Below, in pieces: positions 33,733 to 44,827 of a DNA stretch of 64,000 nucleotides (within the stretch, counting starts at the first letter, position 1; each line of letters opens with the position of its first letter). The DNA is from Byssochlamys sp. IMV 00236 (Eukaryota > Ascomycota > Eurotiomycetes > Eurotiales > Thermoascaceae), in NCBI GenBank assembly GCA_001931875.2, contig MSJH02000808.1, forward strand, positions 437,165-501,164, in the 5' to 3' direction. The notes below the pieces were generated by a model, which did not search any database, was not told the DNA's origin, and saw only the letters and a list, made by a program, of their open reading frames with translations. Made by a program: the position numbers and the translations under genes.

Positions 33733-34929
33733 ATGTGGATAGCTGAGAAGATCCTCCAGGCAGTGTTCACGGTCAAAACGAAGGAGATGGGGAGTACTGA
33801 CCTCGATAATCCACTATGGTGTCCCTGGGGTGAGCGCCTGCGCCATATAACCTGGGGTTGGTACATGATCACGATGAGCACAGGAGGCCTAGCCTTGTTA
33901 CTTCACAACACTCCGCATCAATTCAAGGGCCTTTCTACTATAGGAGTCATTGTCTTTATTTTCAACCTTGCCCTCTTCGTCACTATCAGCATCGGTCTCA
34001 TATACCGCTTCGCTTGTACCCCATCCTCCTTTAAACGGTCCTTGACGCATCCGACAGAATCCCTCTTCTTTGGGACCTTCTGGCTCACTCTGGCTACAAT
34101 AATCAGCAACATCCAAGTCTATGGTGTCCCCTCCTCGGGGCCGTGGCTGACCGTCGTGGTCCGCGTGCTTTTCTGGATATACACAGCCCTGACCTACCTC
34201 GTGGCTGTTCTGCAGTACTGGCATCTCTTCAGTGGTCGTACAGTGACCCTTCAATCTTTCACAACTGCCTGGATCGTCCCCGTGTTCCCTGTTATGCTAA
34301 CGGGAACAATTTCCTCTCTCGTTGCAGAGGACCAGCCGCCCGCGCAGGCCATTCCCATCATTGTTGCAGGCACCGCATTCCAAGGCCTCGGCTTCATCGT
34401 CGCCTTGCTCATGTACGCAAACTATATCGGTCGCTTGATGACAGGAGGCTTTCCTGACCCAGATACTCGTCCAGGGATGTTCATCGCCGTTGGACCTCCA
34501 GCTTTCACTGGTCTCGCCCTGTCTGGCATGGCAAAAGTCGCGATATCGAAGTTCCCAGTGCACTACGTGACGGGAACCAGCAACGTGCCGACAGCTGAGG
34601 TCCTCCGTATCATCTCCGTCTTCATTGCCGTCTTCCTGTGGGCCGTGAGCTTCTGGTTCTTCAGTATCTCCGTGCTCTCGATCCTCACCTGTCTCCACGA
34701 CTTGACCTTCCATTTGACGTGGTGGAGCTTCATCTTCCCTAACACGGGTTTCGTCCTGGCCACGATAGAGATTGGGAAAGAATTAGGAAGCAACGCTATC
34801 GCAGTCACCTGCAGCGTGCTAACTGTCTTGATTGTCGTCGTGTATTTGCTGGTTGGGATATCGCATATCCGCGCGGTGTATCGGGGAGAGATCCTCTGGC
34901 CGGGGAAGGATGAAGATAAGGCGGAATAA
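33733..34929 (+). CDS. Mae1-like C4-dicarboxylate/anion transporter (TDT/SLAC1 family), 398 aa
   Basis: A single exon encodes a plasma-membrane protein with about ten hydrophobic helices. The segment MSTGGLALLL in the first helix, the SLTHPTESLFFGTF block and the LTWWSFIFPNTGF stretch are characteristic of the tellurite-resistance/dicarboxylate transporter family, which includes yeast Mae1 (malate uptake) and Ssu1 (sulfite efflux). The sequence looks closer to the malic acid branch, but substrate cannot be fixed by eye. The stated start is the first ATG; Met20 (MGSTDLDNP) is an alternative. The gene is convergent with the sulfatase at 35206-36675, with 276 bases between them. Confidence 0.9.
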   Translation: MWIAEKILQAVFTVKTKEMGSTDLDNPLWCPWGERLRHITWGWYMITMSTGGLALLLHNTPHQFKGLSTIGVIVFIFNLALFVTISIGLIYRFACTPSSFKRSLTHPTESLFFGTFWLTLATIISNIQVYGVPSSGPWLTVVVRVLFWIYTALTYLVAVLQYWHLFSGRTVTLQSFTTAWIVPVFPVMLTGTISSLVAEDQPPAQAIPIIVAGTAFQGLGFIVALLMYANYIGRLMTGGFPDPDTRPGMFIAVGPPAFTGLALSGMAKVAISKFPVHYVTGTSNVPTAEVLRIISVFIAVFLWAVSFWFFSISVLSILTCLHDLTFHLTWWSFIFPNTGFVLATIEIGKELGSNAIAVTCSVLTVLIVVVYLLVGISHIRAVYRGEILWPGKDEDKAE

Positions 34930-35205
34930 TGGGGGAGAAAAAGCATCTAATTTGGCATGAGCAGCAACATCTCTTCCTGATTAGATTGTGTTAGATCTGA
35001 AGTCTACTCGTCTTTAGCGTTCTTTCTTTCTTTACAGCGACTTTCCACTTCTTACGATTACGTTTACATCTGGATACCACTGCGTTTACGAATATTGTAT
35101 GTACATAGATAGACAGACATACACGCTAGATGATATGGAGAAAATTCGTCTTTATTAATCTACTTTCTCTATTCTTGCTGAATTACTCATTGTATCTGCA
35201 ATCAA

Positions 35206-36675
35206 TCACTCCCTATTCCCTGGATTCTCTACATCAAAATCAAACCGGTCCGGAATGCGCAAACCCTCCCGCTCATATCCCCAATCACTATACCGCAAAA
35301 CGGCCGTCCCATCGCGCCACAGCCACAGATCCCCAGTTTCTTCCTGCCACTTTTCCAAAGCAGAACGCATCTCCAACAGCGTCTCCTTATACGTTGGATC
35401 GGAGGCTAAATTCCGTACTTCAGCAGGATCATTCTCCACATCGTACAACTCTTCCGGTGGACGACAGATATAATCCTTCAGTGTTCGTGGACCGATCATT
35501 GCTGGTGTCGTGGGAGTGCCTGAGTTCCGCATCCCCTCGAAGGATAATGAAGCATACAAGTCCATTGCGAAGGGGAAGTCGAGTTTCCAACATACGTTTC
35601 GATGGTATTTGTATTTACGGGTGCGCATGAATCGCGTCGGCCAGTAGTTGGTCACTTCGTGGAAGGTGTGTGAGCCGAAGATGTGAGAGCGGTCGAGATG
35701 GATTTCTGTGCTGTGGACGATAGGCAGGAGGGATCGTCCTCGACGTGGTCCTGCGTGTCCGTCACCGATGGGTCGGTCTCCATGTCCGGCCCAGTCGAGG
35801 AACGTGGGTAGGATATCGATGTACGAGATGATATTGGAGTTCACGATTCCTGATGATGAGGTCGAATCGGATCCAGGCACGCGTAGGAGAAAGGGCAGTC
35901 GTACACCAGCATCATATAGAGTTGTTTTGGAATTGATGAATGGCGGACCATTATCACTGAGGAATAACACGAGTGTATCCTTGTCGGCATCGCTGCGCTC
36001 TAACGCTTTCAGAACCTGTCCTATCCCCTGATCTAACCGATGAATCGACCGATAATACTCTGCCAGTTCTTGACGAACTTCTGGTAAATCACTCAGAAAA
36101 CCAGGCACTTCGACCTCATCGGGGGTGTAAATCCGATCGTCAAGACTGGGATCATAATTCCCATCAACATTCCCAAACCCACCACGAGACCCCAACGCTC
36201 GATGCGGATCGATATAGCCTATAGTTAGAAAAAACGATTTATTCCTTCTCTTCGCCTCGTTGAAGAATTCCTCCGCTTGACGCGCCACCTCCGCCACGTT
36301 CCTGGAACTACTCTCCCGTCGAACCTGCCATGGATACAAATGATCCGGACTAACGTGTACCTTGCCGAGAATACCAGTATAGTAGCCTAATTCATTGAAG
36401 AGCCAGGGGGCGGTCTCGACGTTGGGGAGAGTTTGGAATCCATTCTTCTCTTTGACGAGTCCGTAGCTGCCGTTCTCGTGGGTGTGGAGGCCAGTGTAGA
36501 TGACGGTGCGACTACCGCTGCAGGAGGCGGTGCTGGTGAATGCCATGTCGAATTGCGTTGCTGATGCGGAGAGTGCGTCGAGATTGGGCGTTTGGACGGA
36601 TTTGCTGCCGTAGCAGCTCATTTGGGCGCGGCCCAGATCGTCGGCGATCATGAGGAGGATGTTTTTGGGTGGCAT
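35206..36675 (-). CDS. Type I sulfatase, heparan N-sulfatase-like, 489 aa
   Basis: A single exon on the minus strand encodes an alkaline-phosphatase-fold sulfatase. The metal ligands IADDLG are at 10-15, the catalytic-residue motif CSGSR at 52-56 and a LSDNGPPF metal site lies further on. The Cys must be oxidised to formylglycine for activity. The usual Pro of CxPSR is Gly here, which may be a subfamily trait. Length and motif order fit sulfoglucosamine sulfohydrolase-type enzymes, so it would release sulfate from an O- or N-sulfated compound. There is no signal peptide, which points to an intracellular substrate. It neighbours a Mae1-like anion transporter and an amino acid permease. Confidence 0.9.
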   Translation of the reverse strand: MPPKNILLMIADDLGRAQMSCYGSKSVQTPNLDALSASATQFDMAFTSTASCSGSRTVIYTGLHTHENGSYGLVKEKNGFQTLPNVETAPWLFNELGYYTGILGKVHVSPDHLYPWQVRRESSSRNVAEVARQAEEFFNEAKRRNKSFFLTIGYIDPHRALGSRGGFGNVDGNYDPSLDDRIYTPDEVEVPGFLSDLPEVRQELAEYYRSIHRLDQGIGQVLKALERSDADKDTLVLFLSDNGPPFINSKTTLYDAGVRLPFLLRVPGSDSTSSSGIVNSNIISYIDILPTFLDWAGHGDRPIGDGHAGPRRGRSLLPIVHSTEIHLDRSHIFGSHTFHEVTNYWPTRFMRTRKYKYHRNVCWKLDFPFAMDLYASLSFEGMRNSGTPTTPAMIGPRTLKDYICRPPEELYDVENDPAEVRNLASDPTYKETLLEMRSALEKWQEETGDLWLWRDGTAVLRYSDWGYEREGLRIPDRFDFDVENPGNRE

Positions 36676-37387
36676 TGTCGATAGGGAGTCTCTTGTTTTA
36701 TGTGATGTTGAGGGTATAGACTAATATGATAGGAATTGAATGATCATAGCGTTATGAGAAGTTATTTCAATGACTGGACTTTGCCAGGATGGAAAAGAAA
36801 AACACCAGAGACCTGCCCCGGGTAATTCGAGTACGTGTACTAGAGCTCAGTTATAAGAACGCGAGTTAAGACCCCGCAGTAGAGGAATATCAGATCAAAC
36901 TTAATGGACATTAACAAGAACGATGTTACATTGTAATAGGTTACGAATAGTCAAACTTCCCTGCTTAGATCGGGGACTAGAGAATTGCGCAATGGCCCCC
37001 GCATATCATTCTCCCAGGGGCCGCGTCATATTTCTCCGGCATTAGTGGCGTGAGCGAAGTGGTATATTCATGTTGGGATTGGTTTTTATACAAGGCTAGT
37101 GGTGCAGATTTGGTTGGTATTCTTTTCGAGAGCTTTTTATTGTATATCATATGCTAGGGTCCAGTTCGTTGTTCAATATGACTGCTCTTTCTTAGATGAT
37201 TTAAGGCTTGAATTAGATTGAACTTTTCAATTAATCGATACTTGATAGTCGATTCTAGTGTGTCGGCCGTCTATCTCTGTATATATCATGCAAGTATTAT
37301 ATATCCGGTATGCTTTGCCAATCCAGTAGATACGAGTTATCTTTTTTCTTCCGTATATGAAATGACCAAGGACGTGCTTCCTATTGA
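36676..37387. other. Intergenic region between sulfatase and amino acid permease
   Basis: The sulfatase promoter should lie in the left part, and the right part is the 3' flank of the permease. The sequence from about 37060 is AT-rich. No gene is seen. Confidence 0.45.
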
Positions 37388-39714
37388 TCATTTGGCATTA
37401 TTCGAGCTCGACGCAACGTTGGTGTCGACATGCTCGTCATATTCCGCAGAAGAGGAAACATCCTCGATCGTTGTGGTGACGCCCTTGCTGTCGATGAAAT
37501 GCGATATGCGGTTCGCCGGCAACCATTTATCCTCTGGCACGATGAAGTAGGAAATGAGTGCAAAGATCGTAACTCCAGCCATGATGATAGGTGCGTCTGT
37601 ATGTTGTTAGCGGCTGCTTGGCTTTTATCTTTTATATGAAAAGTGATGGGATATCGAAACGTACAGTTCAAATTAGCACCTGTCACGGGAAATTCCCACG
37701 GCGAGTATAATATTGCGACGACCCATGCGTTCCAGAAAATGCCAATGAACTGAAATGGCTTGCTCCATCGACCTAGACTCCATCTCGGCTTGGGAAATCG
37801 CTTAGGCGTGGCGAGAAGCCGGCCGAGGCAGATGAGTCCGTACGCGGCTGCCGAGGGGACACCCGCCGCGGAGATCAATGATGTGAAAGCCGTGCTGGAT
37901 GGCAGGATAGTGCAAGTGACAGCGGCAGCAACAAACCACACAACTATCACTGCATTGCGTGGCTGGCCGGCAGATGACACGCGCGAGACCCATCCAGAAA
38001 AGGGGAGGACGCCGTCACGGGCGACGGCGAAGACTAAACGGGACGAGGCAACAATTGCAATGGCGGTGTTCTGGAGGTATGATCAGCTTCTGGTAGTACC
38101 ACTAGGCGCTGATGAGGTGTTGAGAAGGGAAATACTTACAAACCAGAGAGCGATGATGCAAACAATGTTCATGAAGATATGCCCACCCTGGCCCAGGACC
38201 GCCGCATACAGAGGCACAAATGGCTGCGGTGCCCCGTAGCTGAAGAGAGTATCCGCATCAGGCTGGATTCTGTCAGTCAGCATCGGTCCAAATCTACCGT
38301 CTTGGGATCCAGGGGACAGACGCACCGCACAGAACAGGAACAAGATAATAGTGGCCAATCCACCAAATCCACTGACGACGGTACTCCAAAAGATACCCCG
38401 GGCAGCTGAAATGGATGCGTTCTTCGTCTCCTCTGCCACATGACCAGAAGCATCGAATCCAATGAGGATTCCAGCAGTCGCTAGGTACGACAGACACCAA
38501 TTCCAGCCAGCAGGTGCTCCAGTGCCGTTATACGTTGTCATGAACGCCTCATGAGCGGTCCGGAAACCCCATGTGTTGTGAGCGGCGATGGGCAGCCAGA
38601 TGATGTTCAGCACGAAGTCGAGCAGAACAAAGGCTGAAGAAATATAGAAGACCCAGCGGAAATATTTCGCTAGTAGATGATGAATTCTTGTTCTCGGATA
38701 TGGTCATGGAACGGCAACTTACGGGGTATAAAGTTGATGAGCGCAGCCAGAGCCAGGAGCACCTCGGTAACAATCCATTGGACGGCACGGAACTTGACAT
38801 TGTCCGTGTCAGTCGGGAAGTCGAGGTTGAAGACGTTAATTTCCTGCGTGTTGCACGGTCAGAGCCCTTTCCAAAAGATAGGGACGATGCAACTTACCGA
38901 GAGCATATAATTAGTAGCCGCCTGAGTGTTACCTACAGCAACCAGTTAATTATACAGCACATCATATGGGCAAAGGAAGGAGGGAGGAATATGTCATACT
39001 AGCACAGAACGTTGTCCAGGCAGTAGTACTCCACCAGGCGACAACGAAGCCCAGCAGTCTTCCGAATCGGGGACCTCCGGCCTCTGCAGCCCACAGATAA
39101 ATGGAACCCGCTGAGGGAGACGCAGAACACACCTCTGCGATGACGGCAGCGGTGATGAAAGTGAAGACCATGGTCACCAGGTAACTCGTCCTGGAGGGGG
39201 ATTCAGTCAGCTATGATTCGACATCAAATTGGTTAGACTTACCAGTATGCTAAGTTACCACCCGCTGCAATGCCGGTACTGAAAGTGACCCTAACACCTC
39301 CAACAAAGTACAAAGCCGCTGGTCAGAGATGTTAGTCTAGCTCATTGGTAGAGGACTGGTCATGATCAGGAATGTTCACACCGAAAGTTGTCGAAAAGTT
39401 TTCCAAGAAGCCATATGCTCTTCGGAGAACCTATCATTCATCGTCAATCAGTTGCTGCTCACTGAAATCTCATGACGGTTTCTGATCCGTCTGCGCAAAA
39501 TACATACTGGCTTGTAGCCCATCGTTCTCTATATGACCTCGTTAGCTTTATGGTACTGATTATTACTCATGGTTCATGCAAGTCAAATCCAGATCTATAG
39601 ATCTCTTCTACGTACCAGCAACGCAGCGTCATCATTGGCCTCCACTTGGCTTCTGGTCCCCTCGCTCTCGGCGGGGAAGACATCCCGATCATGTACCGCA
39701 GCGTCTGAAGACAT
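37388..39714 (-). CDS. Amino acid/GABA-type permease (APC superfamily), 578 aa
   Basis: Ten exons on the minus strand join in frame: 39714-39616, 39528-39508, 39430-39382, 39318-39243, 39190-39000, 38932-38898, 38843-38723, 38669-38140, 38070-37665 and 37596-37388. The second exon is only 21 nt (RTMGYKP). The N-terminal motif MGYKPVLRRAYGFLENFST and the CSASPSAGSIYLWAAEAGG block in the early helices are typical of fungal GABA, choline and polyamine permeases. About twelve membrane helices are visible, with an acidic cytosolic C-terminal tail. The family imports amino acids or related amines across the plasma membrane with protons. An in-frame ATG at 39822 could give a longer N-terminus. The substrate is not known. 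Confidence 0.92.
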
Positions 39715-40745
39715 CCTTGCTGGTTTAGTTCTTACAGCACCGGCTCCAGCGGTGGATGTGAAATACCGTCGAGGAGTTTTTCCTTCCTCGCGGAAAACTC
39801 TACCGGCGCAAAGCGAAGACAAGGAGGAAGAAAACCGACATGAGAAGAAAAATGTTTGCCGCTAATTAGTTATCACGGTGATTGCGATCAGATCGCGGGT
39901 CCCACCGACAAGCTACTTTTGGATAGTTAGCGCGGAACAAGAAAAGTGGCGAGAGAAGGTTCGTCAATTGCAGGAAAAAATAAAAATAAAAAAGAAAGAA
40001 TTGAGCCTCCAAGAATCTCGAACGTGCGGTTCTGGGCGAATGACAGACGGATTAAAGAAAAGGGACCTAATGATCTAACTTTGCAGGATACCCAAGTTAT
40101 CATAGATACTCCGCATCGAGTAATTTCGGCGCGGTCCCGACGTTGACTAAGCGAGGGGAAAGACATCTTCCATAGAGCATAGAGCGATGTTGGAGGAAAA
40201 TGTCAGATAATGAAGGTTAAATGTAGTAAGTAACCAAACAGGTTGAGTTGCTAGGCTGTTGATCATCTGCCAGGTAAAGATCATGGAGATAGTTGGGAGG
40301 CTAGAGACAGGCATTACGGACATGGGAATACTAACGTTAGTGTATCAGTAGATCACTGCATATCTATCACTCGTTCACTGGACAGGGGCGCGGAATATCA
40401 GTTTAATTTTAGAAGAAAGACAGAAAATGGCTGGCGATCATTTCCTTTCCCACGAACCCCCTCTTCAGCTGATGTGTTGACAACTTGACATTGTCAGCCT
40501 TGCGAGGCTGGCGATAATCCCGCCGTGACAACTTACCGGGCAGTTACTACCTAAGGACTTATATAAATCTTTCTCATTCTTCTGCAAATCTATCCGTAGC
40601 TATTCAGTATGGACCAGCCTTCTGTTCCTGAGCCAACAGGGCTGGCTGAAGCATGTGCTAGCCGCAGGCACCAGGAACAGATAACACGAGGATAGATCCC
40701 AAATGCGTCTACCTCTTCGGGCACATATTGGTGACACTGACAAAG
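39715..40745. promoter_or_regulatory. Divergent intergenic region with a TATA element
   Basis: About 1 kb separates the permease (minus) from the membrane protein gene starting at 40746. TATATAAAT lies at 40560-40568, roughly 180 bases before that ATG, and suits a TATA box for the rightward gene. Short A-rich runs lie near 39980-40000. Confidence 0.5.
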
Positions 40746-43530
40746 ATGGCAGAGTTTCTAGCGACTGTCAAAAGGGAATACGAAAAGCGTTCCTGGCGCT
40801 CCAGAGGAGACGTCAGGGGATTGTCTGTCCTTCCCGAAAACAGATTCGGAAAGATGGTCGATAATGAACAGTCTTGCCTCAAGACGAACAAGGGAGAGAC
40901 CTCAGGCGCAACTCTCTGTTTGGCTGCGACAGTCGTCGTTCTGTTACTCAATGTCGCTCTCACTGCTGTAGCTGCGTCCCGCGCTGCGACGTTCGACGGC
41001 GAAACAATCTACGAAGGTGATTGCGGACGGGCCCAGAGGTGGTTGACTGGTTTCAAATTTCTCATAAACGACTTGGCCACGGCTGTTTTGGCGTCTAGCA
41101 ACTACTGCATGCAGCGTTTGAGTGCGCCTTCCCGGGCAGAGGTAGATCAAGCACATGCGCAGCGGAGGTGGTTTGATATTGGGACTCCAACCCTCGGAAA
41201 TCTACGTTATATGGGCTGGACCCGAACAGTGCTTTGGATTTTGTTGTTTCTGACCTCGTTTCCCTACCACTTGCTGTGAGTCTATCCCTGTCATGGTCTA
41301 CAATCCAACACGACAGATGGCTGAGTCATTGCGATTTCGGTGAGACAGTTACAATTCAGCTGTGTTTTCTTCACTGGCATCAAATGCATATGCAGTCGTT
41401 GTGGTTCCCCAAGACATATCAAGCGGTACTTCTTCCACAGCCTCTGAATCTTGTTTTGAGAGCCTTGTAGGGACGAATGTCTCCAACATCCAGCAGATGT
41501 ATCAAGCGAACGATTTTGAGATCCTGAACAAGTCAGCGTGTATCAACGAATACGGTGTTCCTTTTCTGAAGAACCGACGGACTCTTTTGCTTGTGACAGA
41601 TAATTCTTCGGTCAGCGCACCAGGTCTCTGGGCAGGAGTAGGCAACCCACCTCTGGGTGTGGATGAAACTCGCGACGCCTTCAGCTGGATGTGTAGTGAA
41701 TTAGATGAGAACGATCTTTGCGAGAAACCGTCCGTCCTGAACAATAGTGATATCTGGGCAGTCAGTGCCCTGCCTTTCGCTCAACAGGGCTTGGTGGTGG
41801 CCGCGAGGAATGGATCATTCAGGTTCTCTGGGTACAACTATACCACTGCCGCCGAGGATCCCTCATTGCCGCCATGGGTTCAACAGAATATAAAGATCAT
41901 AGGTATTGCGATGAGTGGATGGTTTCCAGATCCTGGCAACGACTCATTTTCAGTGTTGAATGGCAATGACTCATCTTTAGGGTTGAATTATTCGTCCCTA
42001 TCAAATGGGCCATCTTTTCTTTCAGAAATAACAATACAGCAGTCAAATTCGGTCTGTGCATCTGAACAAAACCCGGACTATGAAGAGGCACAGCTGTATC
42101 AGAATCAGCCGTATCCGATCGACCATTGTCTGAGTCAGAGAGTGAAGGAACGTTGTCGACTCATGTACAGTTGGCAAATTTGCATAGTGGCTATCGCGTG
42201 CAATGTTATCGAGACTTTTTGCATACTCTTTACAGTATGGCAAAAGAGGACGGGGCTCCTGCTTACCGTCGGCGACGCCATTGCTTCGTTTCTCAACAAG
42301 CCGGATTCCACAACGATGTGCTGCTCTTGGATGGACCAGAGGGCAATGAAACGTTTTATATCCCGCTCTAAATCAAGGTCCAAACGCACGCTGCTGATGG
42401 CAGTATTCCAAAAGCTTTGGTCAGGCTCCGCCGTCAAGGAGACCGACTCTGAGTCCTCTGACGTCGTACGCTTCGGGTCTTTACCGCCTCGCAAATGGTG
42501 GTTCCAGACAACAAGACGACGAGAATGGGCTTTATTTTTGTTCTTGTGAGTTGGAATCTTTAAAAAAGGTTAAATTATCCGACGGTTAACGCTTCTACAC
42601 AGCTTTGCTCTCTGTATATGGGCTGCCTTTATCTGTTTCCAGACTAGTAGAGATGGAGTTTTCGATTACATCCAAAAGGACGATATCCATACACTATGGA
42701 GCCTGGGATTTGGAACAACGCAACCCGAAACCCTCATCCGATACCTGAATACGTACAACTTTCTCACGATGATACTCCTGTCAAACAGCCCACAGCTTAT
42801 TCTATCCCTACTCTACTACTTCAGCAACAGACTACTCACTCGTATGCTCTGTGCAGCAGAATACTGCAGCTACTCGATCCACCGGAAACCACTACGCGTC
42901 TCCCGACCAGAGGGAGTGCAAAGGTCAACATATTTCCTCAGTCTGCCATACAGATATAGTATCCCGGTTATGATTGTATCAGCCGTCTTGCACTGGTTGC
43001 TGTCGCGAAGTATTTTCTACGTGCGCATACTCCAGTACGATCAATCCGGGGTCCTCGACAAGACGAAAACGATTTCCACGTGCGGTCTTTCACTTATGCC
43101 GATGATTTTCACCATCTCCTTAGCGGGGCTTGCGCTGGCGATATTATTGGGACTTGGACTGAGGAGGTTTCCGACGCGCATGCCACTGGCTGGAAACTGT
43201 AGCCTTGCGATTAGCGCTGCTTGTCATCCGCCCCCTGAGGACCAGAATCCAGCTTTGAAGCCTGTCATGTGGGGCGAGGTTCAACTTGGGGATCCTTCTG
43301 CCGAAGACGAGACCTGGCAGAGGATGGAGTTGGATGATCAAAGTTTGACCGATGAAACCTCCAATCCTTTGTTGAGTCGAAATGAAGATGCGCTTGATCA
43401 CCAGATGGAAAATATCGATGACTGGGAGACAGCTAGACAGCCGTACTGCAAGAGAAGCTCTGCGATTGCTCACTGCAGTTTCACTTCGATGGAAGTCAAG
43501 AAACCGGATCCGTCTAAGCGGTACGCATAG
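40746..43530 (+). CDS. Multi-pass membrane protein, DUF6536-type, about 884 aa
   Basis: Three exons fit: 40746-41275, 41349-42545 and 42603-43530. The introns of 73 and 57 bp begin GTGAG and end in AG, and splicing restores SFPYHLLYNSAVFSSLASN and LFLFFALCIWAAF. The N-terminal part has a hydrophobic helix followed by GDCGRAQRW and INDLATAVLASSNYCMQRL, which match what I remember of fungal DUF6536 proteins. A large extracellular-looking loop with many potential N-glycosylation sites follows, then several C-terminal helices and an acidic tail. The function is unknown, perhaps surface sensing or transport. The ATG at 40746 is the first Met in frame. Confidence 0.8.
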
Positions 43531-44827
43531 CGATGGTGCCAGGGTTGTGTTGTTATTTCATGTTCATCAAACCGATAAACTTGGTTGCTCAAATTGGCTC
43601 TGAATGGTCGAATTGACAAGGCAGTGGAAGTGTTTTCTGGTTTTGTGTCTCATGCCTGGAGTTGGAAGTCCACAGGTTGGAAATTAGACTCATCCCATAC
43701 GACCCTAGACTTTTTTTCGCCATTTATTGGTCTTTTCTTCTTCCAGAAAGAGACGCATCGATACTCACACACTCTGCAAATACTGCTTGGAGAAGGTGGG
43801 ACACATCTCGCCTGAGGCGCAGCTTGATCTGCTTCTGAAACGTAGGGTGTTTACGTTATTCCAGAACGTCTCTAAACGTCGAAGCAGAAGAAGTTCCCAT
43901 ATTCTTGATATAATTCTTTCCTCTATATATGGCGAATACCATAAAAGATTTTCTTTCATATGGAATGGCGCAACTGTTAAAGCATGCAAGGAAGGTGAGA
44001 TATAGGGTAGATTGTATAAGGGTCAGAAAGAAGTGCAGGTAAAGCCCAGGCGCATAGAATTAACCGATCCTTTTTTCCGTAATAAGATCTTAAGCTGAAC
44101 TGATAGGAAGCTTAAATTTAGATCCTGAATAAGATATTAGGAACTGGTGATAACTTTTAGCTATAGTATTAGTCTCCGACAAATTTAATATATGTTTAAC
44201 CTGCTTAATGCCTATCTATTTCTAGTGTTAAAATATTATAAAATACTATTACCGTGCGCATAATAATGCATATGCACCTGGAGACTCGCCAAATAGCTTA
44301 TTTACCATGCATAGCTGTCTATATGATCTATGTTCTAAGTTGTCCCATTCATTGAGATATGAATGGCCTTTCATGATAGAGTTATTAAGTACATACAAAC
44401 AGGGATATACTTGATACCACCTTTTTCCCAACCAAGCTTACCACTAGAACGTGCTGCTACATGAGAGCCGAGTGCCCATTACTAAATGGTTACCTTTAAG
44501 CGGCCTACAGGCCTAAAGATACACATCTTGCAGGGAAAGAAGGGCGTTTGTCAAAACATATCGATAGTATCAATACTCTAGGATTAGCAAGCTAGTCGGG
44601 TTATCTCTAATAATATCCAGCTCTGTCGGGTATCATACATTACATATATGCTGATTCTGGGTTAGGAAAGCAAGGACCAAATCATCGTAGGGAATCTTTT
44701 AAAAAACAATACCACCCAGTCATTGAGGTTCAATCCATAAGCATCGTTCTGCCGCAATCGCCAGGTCCATTCTATAACATCGTCATGACACCAATCATCC
44801 CAAAGCCGGACATGCCGCATTTCCATC
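43531..44827. other. AT-rich block next to a truncated gene
   Basis: From about 44040 to 44740 the sequence is markedly AT-rich and has no long ORF on either strand. It directly abuts the shortened 3' end of the FAD oxidoreductase at 44828. This looks like decayed, possibly repeat-induced-mutated, transposon sequence, but no transposon domain could be read. Confidence 0.4.

Noticed and set aside
33733..34929. Reading the anion transporter as a sulfite pump paired with the sulfatase
   Set aside because: The THPTESLFF-type block looks closer to malate (Mae1) than to sulfite (Ssu1) transporters, so I did not assert sulfite export.
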